The notes: generated from the letters alone by a model not told the origin. A stretch of DNA of 64,000 bases from Devosia sp. 2618 (GCF_040546815.1 NZ_JBEPOO010000001.1:2604001-2668000); one strand, 5' to 3'; numbered from the stretch's first letter, positions 47,168 to 56,850 are shown. Numbers and translations: made by a program.

Positions 47168-47545
47168 AAATACGGCCCCTTGGCTTGCTCCGGCTCTAAG
47201 CAGTGCCGCGCCGGGCTTATGAAATGCCAAAAAATGTCCCAATTGAGGACAGTTCTGTGCACAGCAGTCATGCAGTAGTGCTTCGGACTATTAGGGGCCC
47301 AACCGCTCGGGAGCACCCCGATCAAAAGAGCATGGGGGCGGCGGGAGTACATCTTCCAGCCTATATTTCCGGGGTGCGGAAGCGCCCATTATCACAACTA
47401 TAACCCGGCACTCCCCAAGCCGCGTAACTCTATAGCTCCATTGAGAAATTGCTGCAGACACGCAGCCTGCTAGCGTCTCTCAACGACGGGAAAAACCGCT
47501 GCTTAAAGCTGCGAAAAGACCCGCCTCCGTCGCTGGGGAATTCAC
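47168..47545. other. Divergent leader between type I exporter and acetyltransferase genes
   Basis: About 380 bp with no convincing gene other than the possible N-terminal extension of the exporter. A small perfect inverted repeat, TGTCC, 7 nt, GGACA (47235-47251), lies close to that extension. AT-rich stretches suitable for promoters occur at about 47395-47440, but no clear -35/-10 pair was found. Confidence 0.4.
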
Positions 47546-48049
47546 ATGTTGAAACGGGTTTTGCTGGGCAAAGAAGTGGTCATACACCAGCCCGATCTCG
47601 TCAATTTGTACGATTGCACAATTGGTGATGGCAGCCGCGTCGGTGCCTTCGTCGAAATCCAGAAAAACGCGGTCATCGGCCGCAACTGCAAGATTTCCAG
47701 CCACAGCTTCATCTGTGAAGGCGTGACGATTGAGGACGGCGTGTTCATCGGCCACGGCGTGATGTTCACCAACGATCTTCACCCGCGCGCCACCAATGAC
47801 GCCGGCGAGGTTCAAGGCAGCGACGACTGGGCCGTGGTGCCCACCGTCGTTCGTCGCAATGCCTCGATCGGCAGCAACGCGACCATCCTGCCTGGCCTGA
47901 CCATCGGCGAAGGTGCGCTGGTCGGCGCCGGCGCGGTCGTGACGCGCGACGTGGCGGCAGGGGCGACTGTGGCCGGCGTCCCTGCCCGCCCGCTTCTGGC
48001 GCAGGCAAAAAACGCCTCAACCCAGCACTACGGAAGGCTGCAGCAATGA
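47546..48049 (+). CDS. Left-handed beta-helix acetyltransferase (WlbB/WbpD-like)
   Basis: 167 residues of hexapeptide repeats, including NAVIGRNCKISSHSFI and NASIGSNATILPGLTIGEGALVGAGAVVTRDV, with the catalytic-type His in FIGHGVMFTNDLHPR. WlbB/WbpD enzymes N-acetylate the 3-amino group of UDP-GlcNAc3N-uronic acid. It begins an operon with an oxidoreductase and an aminotransferase, the same gene set used to build 2,3-diacetamido sugars. The exact substrate is an inference. It overlaps the next gene by 4 bp. Confidence 0.85.
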   Translation: MLKRVLLGKEVVIHQPDLVNLYDCTIGDGSRVGAFVEIQKNAVIGRNCKISSHSFICEGVTIEDGVFIGHGVMFTNDLHPRATNDAGEVQGSDDWAVVPTVVRRNASIGSNATILPGLTIGEGALVGAGAVVTRDVAAGATVAGVPARPLLAQAKNASTQHYGRLQQ

Positions 48050-49083
48050 TCGGCGTTGGCGTTATCGGCTATGGCTATTGGGGCCCCAATCTCGTCCGCA
48101 ATTTCGCCGACCTGTTATCGGTCGACCTGCGCTGGGTGTGCGATCTGCAGACCGAGCGACTGGCGCGGTTGCGCTCACGCTATCCGGCGGTGAGCATTAC
48201 TGAAGACATCGCCCAGGTTTTCAACGACCCCAAGGTGGACGCGGTAGCCATCGCGACGCCGGTCTCGACCCATTTCGATCTCGCCATGCGGGCGCTTAAG
48301 GCCGGCAAGAGCGTGTTCGTTGAAAAGCCGATCACGGCCACCGCCGAACAGGCCGAACGGCTGATCGAGGAAGCGGATCGTCGTGGCCTTGTGGTCGCAG
48401 TCGATCACACATTCATCCATACCGGCGCGGTCAAGAAGCTGCGCGAGGTGATCCAGAGCGATCTGGGCGAGGTCTATTATTACGACTCCGTGCGGGTGAA
48501 TCTGGGGCTGTTTCAGCACGATGTGAGCGTGATGTGGGACCTGGCGGTGCATGACCTGTCGATCATGGACTATGTGCTGGGCGCCCGGCCCCGCGCCGTT
48601 TCGGCCACCGGCATGTCGCACTTCGCGGGGTCGCCAGAGAACATCGCCTACCTGAACCTGCATTTTGACTGCAAGCTGATGGCCCATGTCCACGTCAATT
48701 GGCTGGCGCCGGTCAAGGTGCGCCGGACACTGGTTGGCGGCAGCAACAAGATGGTCGTCTATGACGATCTCGAGCCCAGCGAAAAGATCAAGGTTTACGA
48801 CCGGGGCGTAACGCTCGACCCGATGGCCCCCAAGGCCGGCGAGCGCAAGAACCAGATGCGCATCGGCTACCGCGCCGGCGACATGTTTGCCCCCCAGCTC
48901 GACATTACCGAGGCGCTCGGCGCTGAACTGGCCGAGTTTATCGCCTGCGTGCAGCGCGGCACCAAGCCCACCGCCGACGGCGCTGCGGGCCTGCGGGTGG
49001 TGCGTATTCTCGAAGCAGCGACTGCATCGATGGCAAAGGGCGGCACGCTTGTCGAACTGCCACAGGAGCGCGTCTTCGCATGA
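48046..49083 (+). CDS. Gfo/Idh/MocA-family sugar-nucleotide oxidoreductase (WlbA-like)
   Basis: 345 residues. The NAD loop is VGVIGYGYWGPNLVRNF; the family motif is FVEKPITATAEQAERLI, with the EKP signature. The catalytic region is near VDHTFIHTGAVK. Together with the flanking acetyltransferase and aminotransferase it probably oxidises C3 of a UDP-sugar so that the DegT enzyme can aminate it. It is the second gene of the operon and overlaps both neighbours by 4 bp. Confidence 0.9.
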   Translation: MIGVGVIGYGYWGPNLVRNFADLLSVDLRWVCDLQTERLARLRSRYPAVSITEDIAQVFNDPKVDAVAIATPVSTHFDLAMRALKAGKSVFVEKPITATAEQAERLIEEADRRGLVVAVDHTFIHTGAVKKLREVIQSDLGEVYYYDSVRVNLGLFQHDVSVMWDLAVHDLSIMDYVLGARPRAVSATGMSHFAGSPENIAYLNLHFDCKLMAHVHVNWLAPVKVRRTLVGGSNKMVVYDDLEPSEKIKVYDRGVTLDPMAPKAGERKNQMRIGYRAGDMFAPQLDITEALGAELAEFIACVQRGTKPTADGAAGLRVVRILEAATASMAKGGTLVELPQERVFA

Positions 49084-50183
49084 TCCCGTTTCTCAATATC
49101 AAGGCGCAGTATGCCAGCATCCAGCCGCAGATCGAGGCGGCGGCGCTGGGTGTGCTGCGGTCTGGCCGCTACGTGCTGGGCGAGGAAGTCGCGGCGCTTG
49201 AGGAAGAGTTCGCGGCCTATTGCGGCACGCGCCATGCGATTGCCGTCAATACCGGCACCAGCGCGCTCCACCTCGCGCTGCTGGCGGCGGGCGTCAAAGC
49301 GGGCGACGAGGTGATCACGTCGCCTTTCACCTTCGTCGCGACGGCGGCTGCCATCCGCTATATCGGCGCACGGCCTGTGTTCGTCGATATCGATCCTGCG
49401 ACCTTCTGCATTGATCCGGCGCTGATCGAACGCGCCATCACGCCCCGCACCCGGGCCATCGTGCCGGTGCATCTTTATGGCCAGATGGCCGACATGACGC
49501 CGATCATGCAGATCGCCGAGCGGTATGGCCTGGCGGTGATCGAGGATGCCTGTCAGGCGCATGGTGCGCGCTATGAGAGCCAGCGCGCCGGTAGCATCGG
49601 GGTATCCGGATGCTTCAGCTTTTACCCCGGCAAGAACCTTGGCGCCTGTGGCGAGGGCGGCATGGTGGTGACCAGCAATGACGATCACGCCAAGCAAATC
49701 CGCATGCTGCGCGACTGGGGCCAGGACCGGCGCTATCACCACGTTGTCGAGGGTTACAACTACCGGATGGATGCCATTCAAGGCGCGATCCTGCGGGTGA
49801 AGCTGCGTGAGCTGGAGGGCTGGACCGAGGCGCGTCGTGCGCGGGCGCGGGACTATGCCCAGTTGCTCGGTGGCGGACCCGTCGCAGTCCCCCGTGAAGC
49901 GGCCGGTCGTCGCCATGTCTGGCATATTTTTGCCGTGCGAACGCGCGACCGCGACGCGTTGCAGCGCTTTTTGGATGGCGAGGGGGTCGAAACCGGACTG
50001 CATTATCCGGTGCCGGTGCACTTGCAGCCATCCTACGCCGACCTTGGCCACGTGGTGGGGGATTTCCCGGCCGCAGAAGCGGCGGCGGACAGCGTCTTGT
50101 CGCTTCCAATTTACCCAGAACTCAGCACGAGAGAGGTGGAAATCATCTCCGAACTCGTGCGGCAGGACGCCTATGTCAGTTGA
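49080..50183 (+). CDS. DegT/DnrJ/EryC1/StrS-family aminotransferase 1
   Basis: 367-residue PLP-dependent sugar aminotransferase. PLP-site features are NTGTSALHLALLAAGV, VIEDACQAHGARY and the lysine-bearing SFYPGKNLGACGEGGMV. It ends the oxidation-amination-acetylation set (WlbA-, WlbC- and WlbB-like). The next gene overlaps by 11 bp, so the second amino-sugar module is translated from the same transcript. Confidence 0.92.
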   Translation: MIPFLNIKAQYASIQPQIEAAALGVLRSGRYVLGEEVAALEEEFAAYCGTRHAIAVNTGTSALHLALLAAGVKAGDEVITSPFTFVATAAAIRYIGARPVFVDIDPATFCIDPALIERAITPRTRAIVPVHLYGQMADMTPIMQIAERYGLAVIEDACQAHGARYESQRAGSIGVSGCFSFYPGKNLGACGEGGMVVTSNDDHAKQIRMLRDWGQDRRYHHVVEGYNYRMDAIQGAILRVKLRELEGWTEARRARARDYAQLLGGGPVAVPREAAGRRHVWHIFAVRTRDRDALQRFLDGEGVETGLHYPVPVHLQPSYADLGHVVGDFPAAEAAADSVLSLPIYPELSTREVEIISELVRQDAYVS

Positions 50184-50859
50184 GGATATTGAAACCGGCC
50201 GCCTGACCCGCTCGGTGCATGGACGCCGGGGCCTTGAGTTTGATCCGCCATTCGAGGACGGTTTTGCCGAATGGCTGCGCGAACACTATGGCGCCGTCGC
50301 GCTGCACGACGTCTATGCCCGCTTCTCCTTTGGCGATGGCATGCTCGATGCGCTGATGCGCAAGATGATCTGGAAAACTCATGCCAAAAGCTGTGGCTCG
50401 GGCCTCCATGTCGGCAGTCAGGCCGGCTTCAAGCACCTCGAGACCTTCGATATCGGCGCCAACGTCTTCATCGGTACCGGCGCCTATATTCAGGGCCGGT
50501 TCGATGGCACCTGCAAGATCGGCAACAACGTATGGATCGGGCCGCACGCCTATTTCGACGCGCGCAATATGATCCTCGGCGATCATGTCGGCTGGGGTCC
50601 GGGCGCCAAAATTTTGGGATCCCAGCATACCGGCTCGCCGATCCATGAACCGGTCATCGCAACCGACCTCGAAATCAAGCCGGTGCGGGTCGGCGCCGGT
50701 GCCGATATCGGCACCAATGCCACCATCCTGCCCGGCGTCACCATCGGCGAAGGCGCCATTATCGGCGCGGGCGCGGTCGTGACGGCGGACGTTCCGGCCT
50801 ATGCGATCGCGGCCGGGGTGCCGGCGCGGATCATCCGGCTGCGCACCGATACCGACTGA
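50173..50859 (+). CDS. Second left-handed beta-helix acyltransferase
   Basis: 228 residues. About 70 N-terminal residues of unknown fold (FAEWLREHYGAVALHDVYARF) precede hexapeptide repeats: GAYIQGRFDGTCKIGNNVWI and GADIGTNATILPGVTIGEGAIIGAG. It most resembles sugar O- or N-acyltransferases of capsule clusters. It comes directly before an epimerase and a second DegT aminotransferase, so it probably acylates a different amino sugar from the first module. The start is the ATG overlapping the upstream gene by 11 bp; earlier frames lie inside that gene. Confidence 0.8.
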   Translation: MSVEDIETGRLTRSVHGRRGLEFDPPFEDGFAEWLREHYGAVALHDVYARFSFGDGMLDALMRKMIWKTHAKSCGSGLHVGSQAGFKHLETFDIGANVFIGTGAYIQGRFDGTCKIGNNVWIGPHAYFDARNMILGDHVGWGPGAKILGSQHTGSPIHEPVIATDLEIKPVRVGAGADIGTNATILPGVTIGEGAIIGAGAVVTADVPAYAIAAGVPARIIRLRTDTD

Positions 50860-50889
50860 ACAAATCCACCATTACGCGAGGAGCACATC

Positions 50890-51864
50890 ATGGACGGCAA
50901 ACGGGTTCTCATCACCGGAGGCGCAGGCCTGGTCGGTTCCCATATCGCGGATCTGGTGGCCGCACAGTCCCCGGCCGAGATCGTCATCTACGACAATTTC
51001 GTGCGTGGCCGGATGGAGAACTTGGCGGAGGCGCAGGCCATCGCGCCGATCACCGTGATCATGGGCGACATTCGCGACACCGACCTGCTCGGCAAGGCGA
51101 TGGACGGTATCGACGTGGTCTTCCATCAGGCCGCCATTCGCATCACCCAATGCGCCGAAGACCCGCGCCTCGCCCATGATGTGTTGGCGACTGGCACCTT
51201 CAACGTGCTGGAAGCGGCGGTCGCGGCCAAGGTGGAAAAGGTCGTTGCGGCATCGTCGGCGTCAGTGCTGGGCGCGGCGGAGGTTTTTCCGACCACCGAA
51301 CAGCATCACCCCTATAATAACCGCACCATCTATGGCGCTGCCAAGACCTATAACGAGGCGCTGCTGCGCAGTTTCAATGAGATGTATGGCCTGCCCTATG
51401 TCGCGCTGCGCTACTTCAATGTTTATGGGCCGCGCATGGACGTTTATGGCGCCTATACCGAGGTGCTGATCCGCTGGATGGAGCGCATTGCCAGTGGGCT
51501 GCCACCCATCATCATGGGCGATGGCAGCCAGACCATGGATTTCGTGCATGTGCGCGATATTGCCCGGGCAAATGTGTTGGCCGCCAGAGGCACGGCGTCG
51601 GACACGGTGTTCAATGTGGCCAGCGGCACGGAGACCAACCTTAGCGAGCTGGCGCGCATCATGCTCAATGTCATGGGGTCGTCGCTGTCGCCCATCCACG
51701 AGCCTGCGCGCAAGGTGAACCCGGTGGCGCGTCGTTTGGCATCGACCGAAAAAGCATCGCGAGAGCTGGGGTTTAATGCCGAGATTTCGATGCAGGATGG
51801 TTTGCGTGACCTCGTCGCGTGGTGGCGGGCAAGCCGCGCGCAGGAGCGGAGTGATGTGGCATGA
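50890..51864 (+). CDS. NAD-dependent sugar-nucleotide epimerase/dehydratase
   Basis: 324 residues, extended SDR fold. The NAD loop is VLITGGAGLVGSHIADLV, the catalytic Ser region is VVAASSASVLG, and the YxxxK pair is in TIYGAAKTYNEALL. The substrate motif RYFNVYGPRMDVYG resembles UDP-glucose 4-epimerases. In this operon it probably makes the keto or epimerised precursor for the second aminotransferase, which overlaps it by 4 bp. AGGAG precedes the ATG. Confidence 0.9.
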   Translation: MDGKRVLITGGAGLVGSHIADLVAAQSPAEIVIYDNFVRGRMENLAEAQAIAPITVIMGDIRDTDLLGKAMDGIDVVFHQAAIRITQCAEDPRLAHDVLATGTFNVLEAAVAAKVEKVVAASSASVLGAAEVFPTTEQHHPYNNRTIYGAAKTYNEALLRSFNEMYGLPYVALRYFNVYGPRMDVYGAYTEVLIRWMERIASGLPPIIMGDGSQTMDFVHVRDIARANVLAARGTASDTVFNVASGTETNLSELARIMLNVMGSSLSPIHEPARKVNPVARRLASTEKASRELGFNAEISMQDGLRDLVAWWRASRAQERSDVA

Positions 51865-53045
51865 GTAACGGCACCCATCAGATCCCCGTCGCCAAGCCCG
51901 TGCTCGATGAGCGCGAGGTGGAGGCGGCGCGGCGGGTCATCCTATCGGGCTGGGTTACGCAGGGGCCCGAAGTCGCCCAGTTTGAAAAAGAGTTCGCCGC
52001 CTATGTCGACGCGCCGCATGCCTGCGCGGTTTCCAACTGCACCACGGCGCTGCATCTGGCCCTGATGGCGGTTGGGGTCGGGCCCGGCGACGAGGTGATT
52101 ACCGTCAGCCATTCGTTCATCGCCACCGCCAATGCCGTGCGCTATTGCGGCGCAACGCCCGTGTTTGTCGATATCGAAGCCGATGGGTTCAACATCGACC
52201 CTGACAAGATCGTTGCGGCCATCACGCTGCGCACGCGAGCCATTTTGTGCGTGCATCAGCTTGGCATGCCCTGCGATCTGGCGCGCATTCTGCAGGTGGC
52301 GCAGCAATATGGCATCAAGGTCGTCGAAGACGCGGCCTGCGCGACGGGCAGTGAAATCCTGTGGGACGGCAATTGGGAACGCATCGGGCGACCGCATGCC
52401 GACGTCGCCTGCTTTTCATTTCATCCGCGTAAGGTCGTCACTACCGGCGACGGCGGCATGTTGACGACGCGCGACGCTGGTTATGACCAGTCTTTCCGCC
52501 TGTTGCGACAGCACGGGATGACCGTGCCGGATACGGTGCGGCACGGCTCGCGCAGTGTGATTTTCGAGAGCTATGACGAGGTTGGATACAACTACCGCAT
52601 GACCGACCTGCAGGCCGCTATTGGTCGCGTGCAGCTTGAACGGTTGCCGGAGATCATTGCATCAAGGCGTCGGCTGGCAGCGCTTTATGCGAGCCTTCTT
52701 TCAGAGATCGACGGACTTCGCCCGCCTGCCGAACCCAGCTGGGCGCGCAGCAATTGGCAAAGCTATTGCGTCAGCCTGCCACCGCATGCCGATCAGGTTG
52801 AGGTGATGCAGAAGTTGCTCGATTGCGGTGTATCCACCCGGCGCGGTGTGATGAACACGCACCTTGAGCCCGCCTATCGGGGCAAGGCGCAGCACCGGAT
52901 TGCTGAAACGCTGGACCACTCCGAATATGCCCAGAGCAGCTCGATCATGCTGCCGCTGTTTGTTCAGATGAACTCTGAGGATGTGCGCTACATCGTAGCC
53001 GCGCTCGAACTGGCGCTGGTCCGCGCCCCCGAACTCGTCCACTAG
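51861..53045 (+). CDS. DegT/DnrJ/EryC1/StrS-family aminotransferase 2
   Basis: 394-residue PLP enzyme. Features include CAVSNCTTALHLALMAVGV, VVEDAACATGSEI and the PLP lysine in CFSFHPRKVVTTGDGGM, where Pro-Arg-Lys replaces the first enzyme's Pro-Gly-Lys. It is the last gene of the plus-strand amino-sugar operon. Its TAG overlaps the TAG of the convergent flippase gene within a shared CTAG. Confidence 0.92.
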   Translation: MSNGTHQIPVAKPVLDEREVEAARRVILSGWVTQGPEVAQFEKEFAAYVDAPHACAVSNCTTALHLALMAVGVGPGDEVITVSHSFIATANAVRYCGATPVFVDIEADGFNIDPDKIVAAITLRTRAILCVHQLGMPCDLARILQVAQQYGIKVVEDAACATGSEILWDGNWERIGRPHADVACFSFHPRKVVTTGDGGMLTTRDAGYDQSFRLLRQHGMTVPDTVRHGSRSVIFESYDEVGYNYRMTDLQAAIGRVQLERLPEIIASRRRLAALYASLLSEIDGLRPPAEPSWARSNWQSYCVSLPPHADQVEVMQKLLDCGVSTRRGVMNTHLEPAYRGKAQHRIAETLDHSEYAQSSSIMLPLFVQMNSEDVRYIVAALELALVRAPELVH

Positions 53046-54586
53046 GCGGGTTTGACCGAAGGCTCGTGCCGCAGCACGAAATAGACGACGGGCCGGAGCG
53101 TCTTGGGTATCCAGTGCTCCGGCACAAGGCGGATCAACTGGGCCAGCGAAAACCAGCAGGCCAACGCAGTTCCTACCATTGCCACGACAAAGCCCGGCCA
53201 GAATGGCAGCAGTTCCACCGCCAGCAGCACCAGGCAGGTCAGCCCCACAAACATGGCGCCCAGGATGAAATTCTCGCGCGACCAGCGAAAGCCGCTGAGC
53301 CGACGCACCAGCACGTAGATGATCACTCCGTGCCAGACATAGAGCCCGACAAAGGCGATGCCGGCGCCCGCCAGGCCTATGACTTGCAGCAGGACCCAGG
53401 CCAGCCCCAACTGCACGGCTGCAGCGGCCATTTCGGTCCAGAAAAAGATGGTCTGATTGCCCTTGGCCAGAATGACGAAGCCCATCGGCCAAGCCACCAC
53501 ACGCAACAACATGCCGAGACAGAACCACCGCAAGAGCGGCACGGCAGCATCGAACTGGCTGGAATAAAACAGCGTCATCACCAGCGGTGAGAGGGCCAGA
53601 GTTGCCAATAGACCCGGGCCGGCAAGCAGGATGCTGATGCGGGTCTGTTCGTTGACCATCCGGTTGCAGGCGGCGTTATCATCGGCCACGGCCGACAGTC
53701 GCGGGTAGAAGTCTGTGCCCATCGCCTGCAAGATGAAGCCGACATAGATGCCGCCCAGCGCCCATGCTGCCTGATAATTGCCCGCGGCGTCGACGCCCAG
53801 TTGCTGGACAACCATGATGCGGATGACGAAAGCGGTGCCGGCAACCAGCAGGCCGCTGACCATGAAGGCAAAGCCCAGTTGCAGCAGCAGTCGCGTTTCG
53901 CTGGTGAACTCAGCCAGCGACAGGTGGACCTTGGGCAGGTCGATTTTGTGATAGTACCACTGCGCAGCGACCCAGGTGGTCAGCGCCACTGCGACCAGCG
54001 ACGGCACGACGCCAGCCTCGCCGAAGAAATAGACCAGTGGAATGGCCGCCAGCGTGTTGAGCACGGCCCCGGCCACCGTCATGCGGGCGAGATCGCCGAT
54101 GCGGCGGTTGCCCTGAATGATGGCAATCGGCGCGCCGGCCAGAACGCGCAGCAAAACCGCTGCCCCGATCAGCATAACCGCAGACGCCCGCGCCTCGGTG
54201 CCGAAGGACAGGGCCGAGATTGGAGCGGCGAAGGCCAACAATAGTAGTGCCCCTATCACGCCCAGCACCAGTGACGTCAAAGTCAGCACCTTGGCGACGC
54301 GGGCGATCTTGGCTCGATCACCGCTCGACATGGCGACGGCAACCTGGCGGACACCGCTCGATTGTACGCCGAAGCCGACAAAACTGGCCGCCAGATCGAT
54401 GATTATGTTGAAAATGCCGAAGAGCCCTACGCCCGCAGGCCCCAGCAGAATGGCCAGCACCTTCAGGCGGACCATGGACATGACGATGTTGATGACCGAG
54501 GAGGCGCCGATCAGGGAGGTGGATTTGAGGATTTCGCCGTAACGGGAATCGGCTTTGTCAGGCTCGATTGTGTTCTCGCTCACCAC
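53042..54586 (-). CDS. Wzx-type polysaccharide flippase
   Basis: About 514 residues with twelve to fourteen hydrophobic segments. The N-terminal region STSLIGASSVINIVMSMVRL and the pattern of conserved Gly/Pro residues match the O-antigen translocase (MVF) family, which moves lipid-linked repeat units across the inner membrane. The start is one of two adjacent GTG codons before SENTIEPDK, with a GGGG box upstream. A longer open frame reaches 54667 but looks non-coding. Confidence 0.87.
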   Translation of the reverse strand: MVSENTIEPDKADSRYGEILKSTSLIGASSVINIVMSMVRLKVLAILLGPAGVGLFGIFNIIIDLAASFVGFGVQSSGVRQVAVAMSSGDRAKIARVAKVLTLTSLVLGVIGALLLLAFAAPISALSFGTEARASAVMLIGAAVLLRVLAGAPIAIIQGNRRIGDLARMTVAGAVLNTLAAIPLVYFFGEAGVVPSLVAVALTTWVAAQWYYHKIDLPKVHLSLAEFTSETRLLLQLGFAFMVSGLLVAGTAFVIRIMVVQQLGVDAAGNYQAAWALGGIYVGFILQAMGTDFYPRLSAVADDNAACNRMVNEQTRISILLAGPGLLATLALSPLVMTLFYSSQFDAAVPLLRWFCLGMLLRVVAWPMGFVILAKGNQTIFFWTEMAAAAVQLGLAWVLLQVIGLAGAGIAFVGLYVWHGVIIYVLVRRLSGFRWSRENFILGAMFVGLTCLVLLAVELLPFWPGFVVAMVGTALACWFSLAQLIRLVPEHWIPKTLRPVVYFVLRHEPSVKPA

Positions 54587-55015
54587 ATTCCCCGACGGTT
54601 TTGGGATCGAGAAACAGTGTAGGCGGCGCCCTGCCCTTCGCAATCGCACCAAAATGGCAAACCGCAATAATGACTTAGATCGAACGGACTATGACAATCT
54701 GCACCGTATATATCGAAAGATGTAGTGATGTAATCATTTCGATGTAGCGCCCCACAATTTGTTGCCGATTGATCACAGTTCCAGCCGGAATCCCATAAAT
54801 CTTCACAATCCGTCGATTTATCCGATAATTAACCAATCGAATCGAATCTTCAGTTTTTTAGACTCTTCAATTGCTTAGATGCCGGGCAAAACGCGGGTCG
54901 CTTCGATTTGGGCGAAAACAGGGCTCAAATGCTCATATTTGGCCGCATCCCGTCGCTCGACAGCCCAATTCGCCCCTCAAGCAGGGAGGGTGAGAACAAT
55001 TAGAAGGATCACCTA
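54587..55015. promoter_or_regulatory. AT-rich intergenic control region of the RTX protein gene
   Basis: About 430 bp, clearly more AT-rich than its surroundings, with no gene. An imperfect palindrome (ATCGAAA at 54712-54718 and TTTCGAT at 54737-54743) and runs of TCGAATC lie here. A weak -35/-10 pair, TTGATC at 54769 and CATAAAT about 19 nt later, is possible. AGAAGGATCACCTAATG supplies the ribosome-binding site and start of the RTX gene. Confidence 0.5.
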
Positions 55016-56839
55016 ATGGCGACATGGCCAGATTCAACAAACACAGGCGTACCTGATGGCGTGAAGCTGCTGCCCTCGGGCGGGCTCGTCATCACCAAGC
55101 CGGGAACGGTAATTTCCGGGCTGAACATTACCGGCACCGTCTATATCGCTGCCGACAATGTCACGATCGAGAATTGCAAGATCACGGCAGCCAGCTTCTC
55201 CGTTGTCCAGATCAAGGTCGGGCAGACCGGCGTTGTAATCCAGGACTGCGAGATCAACGGCGTTGGCACCAACAATGCAGGCAGCAACGGCATTACCGGC
55301 GTAGGTACGTTCCTGCGTAACGACATCTACAATGTCGAAAACGGCATCAATGTTGCGGCTGGCAAGGGCACTCTGATCGAGGGAAACTACATCCACGATC
55401 TGAAGGCCTCCGGCGCTCCGCACTATGACGGCATCCAGATCGATGGCGGCCAGTCCGACGTGGTTATCCGTGGCAACACGGTGATCAACGACCACGACCA
55501 GACTGCGGCCGTGATGATCGACAACTACTTCGGCCCGGTTTCCAACGTGCTGGTCACCAACAACCTGTTGGTTGGCGGCGGCTACACGGTCTATTCCGAT
55601 GCCCAGTTCAACAGCAGCCCCCTCAGCAACATCAAGATCACCGACAACCATGTCGGCGGTGGTCATTGGGGCGACCTCAACGCCAATAGCAACTCGCCCG
55701 TCTATACCGGCAATGTGAAGGACGGCGTCGCCCTGGCCGCGACGCTCGAACACCAGACCGGTTCGGGCGGCGGGACGCCAACTGAGCCTGCCAAGCCCAA
55801 CCCATCGGAGTCCACGACAGCAACGGAAGGCAATGACAAGCTGACCGGCGATGCCAAGGACAATGTGATCGACGGCAAAGGTGGGAACGACGTTATCGAT
55901 GGCCGTGGCGGCAACGACACCATCATCGGTGGCGCTGGTTTCGATACCTTGACCGGTGGTGCGGGCAACGATGTGTTCGTGTTCCGCAGCGCCAGCGAAA
56001 TCGGCAACAAGCTTGGTGCGCGTGATATCATCACCGACTTCACGCCGGGGCAGGACAAGATCGACCTGTCAGCAATCGATGCCAACAGCAAGCTGGCCGG
56101 CGTTCAGGACTTTACGTTCCTGGCTGGCAACAATGCCGCCTTCACGAAGACCGCTGGCGAACTCGCCTGGCACACCGAAGCCGGCACGGGCAAGACCATC
56201 GTTCAGGGCGACACCAATGGCGATGGCGTGCATGACTTTGAAATCGAAGTCAGCGGGCTGTTGTCGCTGAAGGCGTCCGATTTCCTCGGCATCGCCAAAG
56301 CTCCGACCACCGGAGGCGGTACGCCACCGACGTCACCGTCCCTTGAGGGGCTCAACAAGGTTATCGGCACTGCTGGCGCCGACAAGCTGGTGGGCACGGC
56401 AGGGCATGACTATCTCGACGGCAAGGCTGGCAACGACACGCTCAGTGGCGGGGCTGGCAATGACGTTCTCTATGGCGGCGCAGGTCGCGATGTCATGACC
56501 GGCGGTGCCGGCAATGATGTCTTCCTGTTCAAGTCAGTTGCGGAGATGGGCTCCACCGGCGCTACCCGTGATGTCATCACAGACTTCACCAAGGGGCAGG
56601 ACAAGATCGACCTATCGGGCGTGGACGCCAACACCAAGACCGCTGGCGATCAGGCCTTTACCTTCCTGACCGGCGACGGCCAGTCGTTCACGCACAAGGC
56701 TGGCGAATTGGCCTGGCATTACGAAGCGGCCCAAAACCGCACCGTTATCCAGGGCGACACCAATGGCGATGGCGTGCATGACTTTGAAATCCAGTTGACC
56801 GGGCATATCCAGCTCGGTGCTGGCGATCTGGTTCTCTAG
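55016..56839 (+). CDS. Secreted beta-helix protein with two RTX/serralysin-C modules
   Basis: 607 residues. Residues about 20-240 form a right-handed parallel beta-helix with repeated NV.I.NC and GIQIDGG-type rungs. A Ser/Pro/Gly-rich linker leads to RTX module A (about 270-425) and, after a second Gly/Pro linker, to module B (about 449-607). Each module has GGxGND nonapeptides, a serralysin-C-like segment and an EF-hand-like loop DTNGDGVHDFE. There is no Sec signal peptide, as expected for type I cargo; the acidic-hydrophobic end GAGDLVL fits a C-terminal secretion signal. Likely role: calcium-binding matrix protein or glycan-active enzyme acting on the exopolysaccharide. No catalytic triad was recognised. 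Confidence 0.88.
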   Translation: MATWPDSTNTGVPDGVKLLPSGGLVITKPGTVISGLNITGTVYIAADNVTIENCKITAASFSVVQIKVGQTGVVIQDCEINGVGTNNAGSNGITGVGTFLRNDIYNVENGINVAAGKGTLIEGNYIHDLKASGAPHYDGIQIDGGQSDVVIRGNTVINDHDQTAAVMIDNYFGPVSNVLVTNNLLVGGGYTVYSDAQFNSSPLSNIKITDNHVGGGHWGDLNANSNSPVYTGNVKDGVALAATLEHQTGSGGGTPTEPAKPNPSESTTATEGNDKLTGDAKDNVIDGKGGNDVIDGRGGNDTIIGGAGFDTLTGGAGNDVFVFRSASEIGNKLGARDIITDFTPGQDKIDLSAIDANSKLAGVQDFTFLAGNNAAFTKTAGELAWHTEAGTGKTIVQGDTNGDGVHDFEIEVSGLLSLKASDFLGIAKAPTTGGGTPPTSPSLEGLNKVIGTAGADKLVGTAGHDYLDGKAGNDTLSGGAGNDVLYGGAGRDVMTGGAGNDVFLFKSVAEMGSTGATRDVITDFTKGQDKIDLSGVDANTKTAGDQAFTFLTGDGQSFTHKAGELAWHYEAAQNRTVIQGDTNGDGVHDFEIQLTGHIQLGAGDLVL

Positions 56840-56850
56840 ACCTTTCGGCC

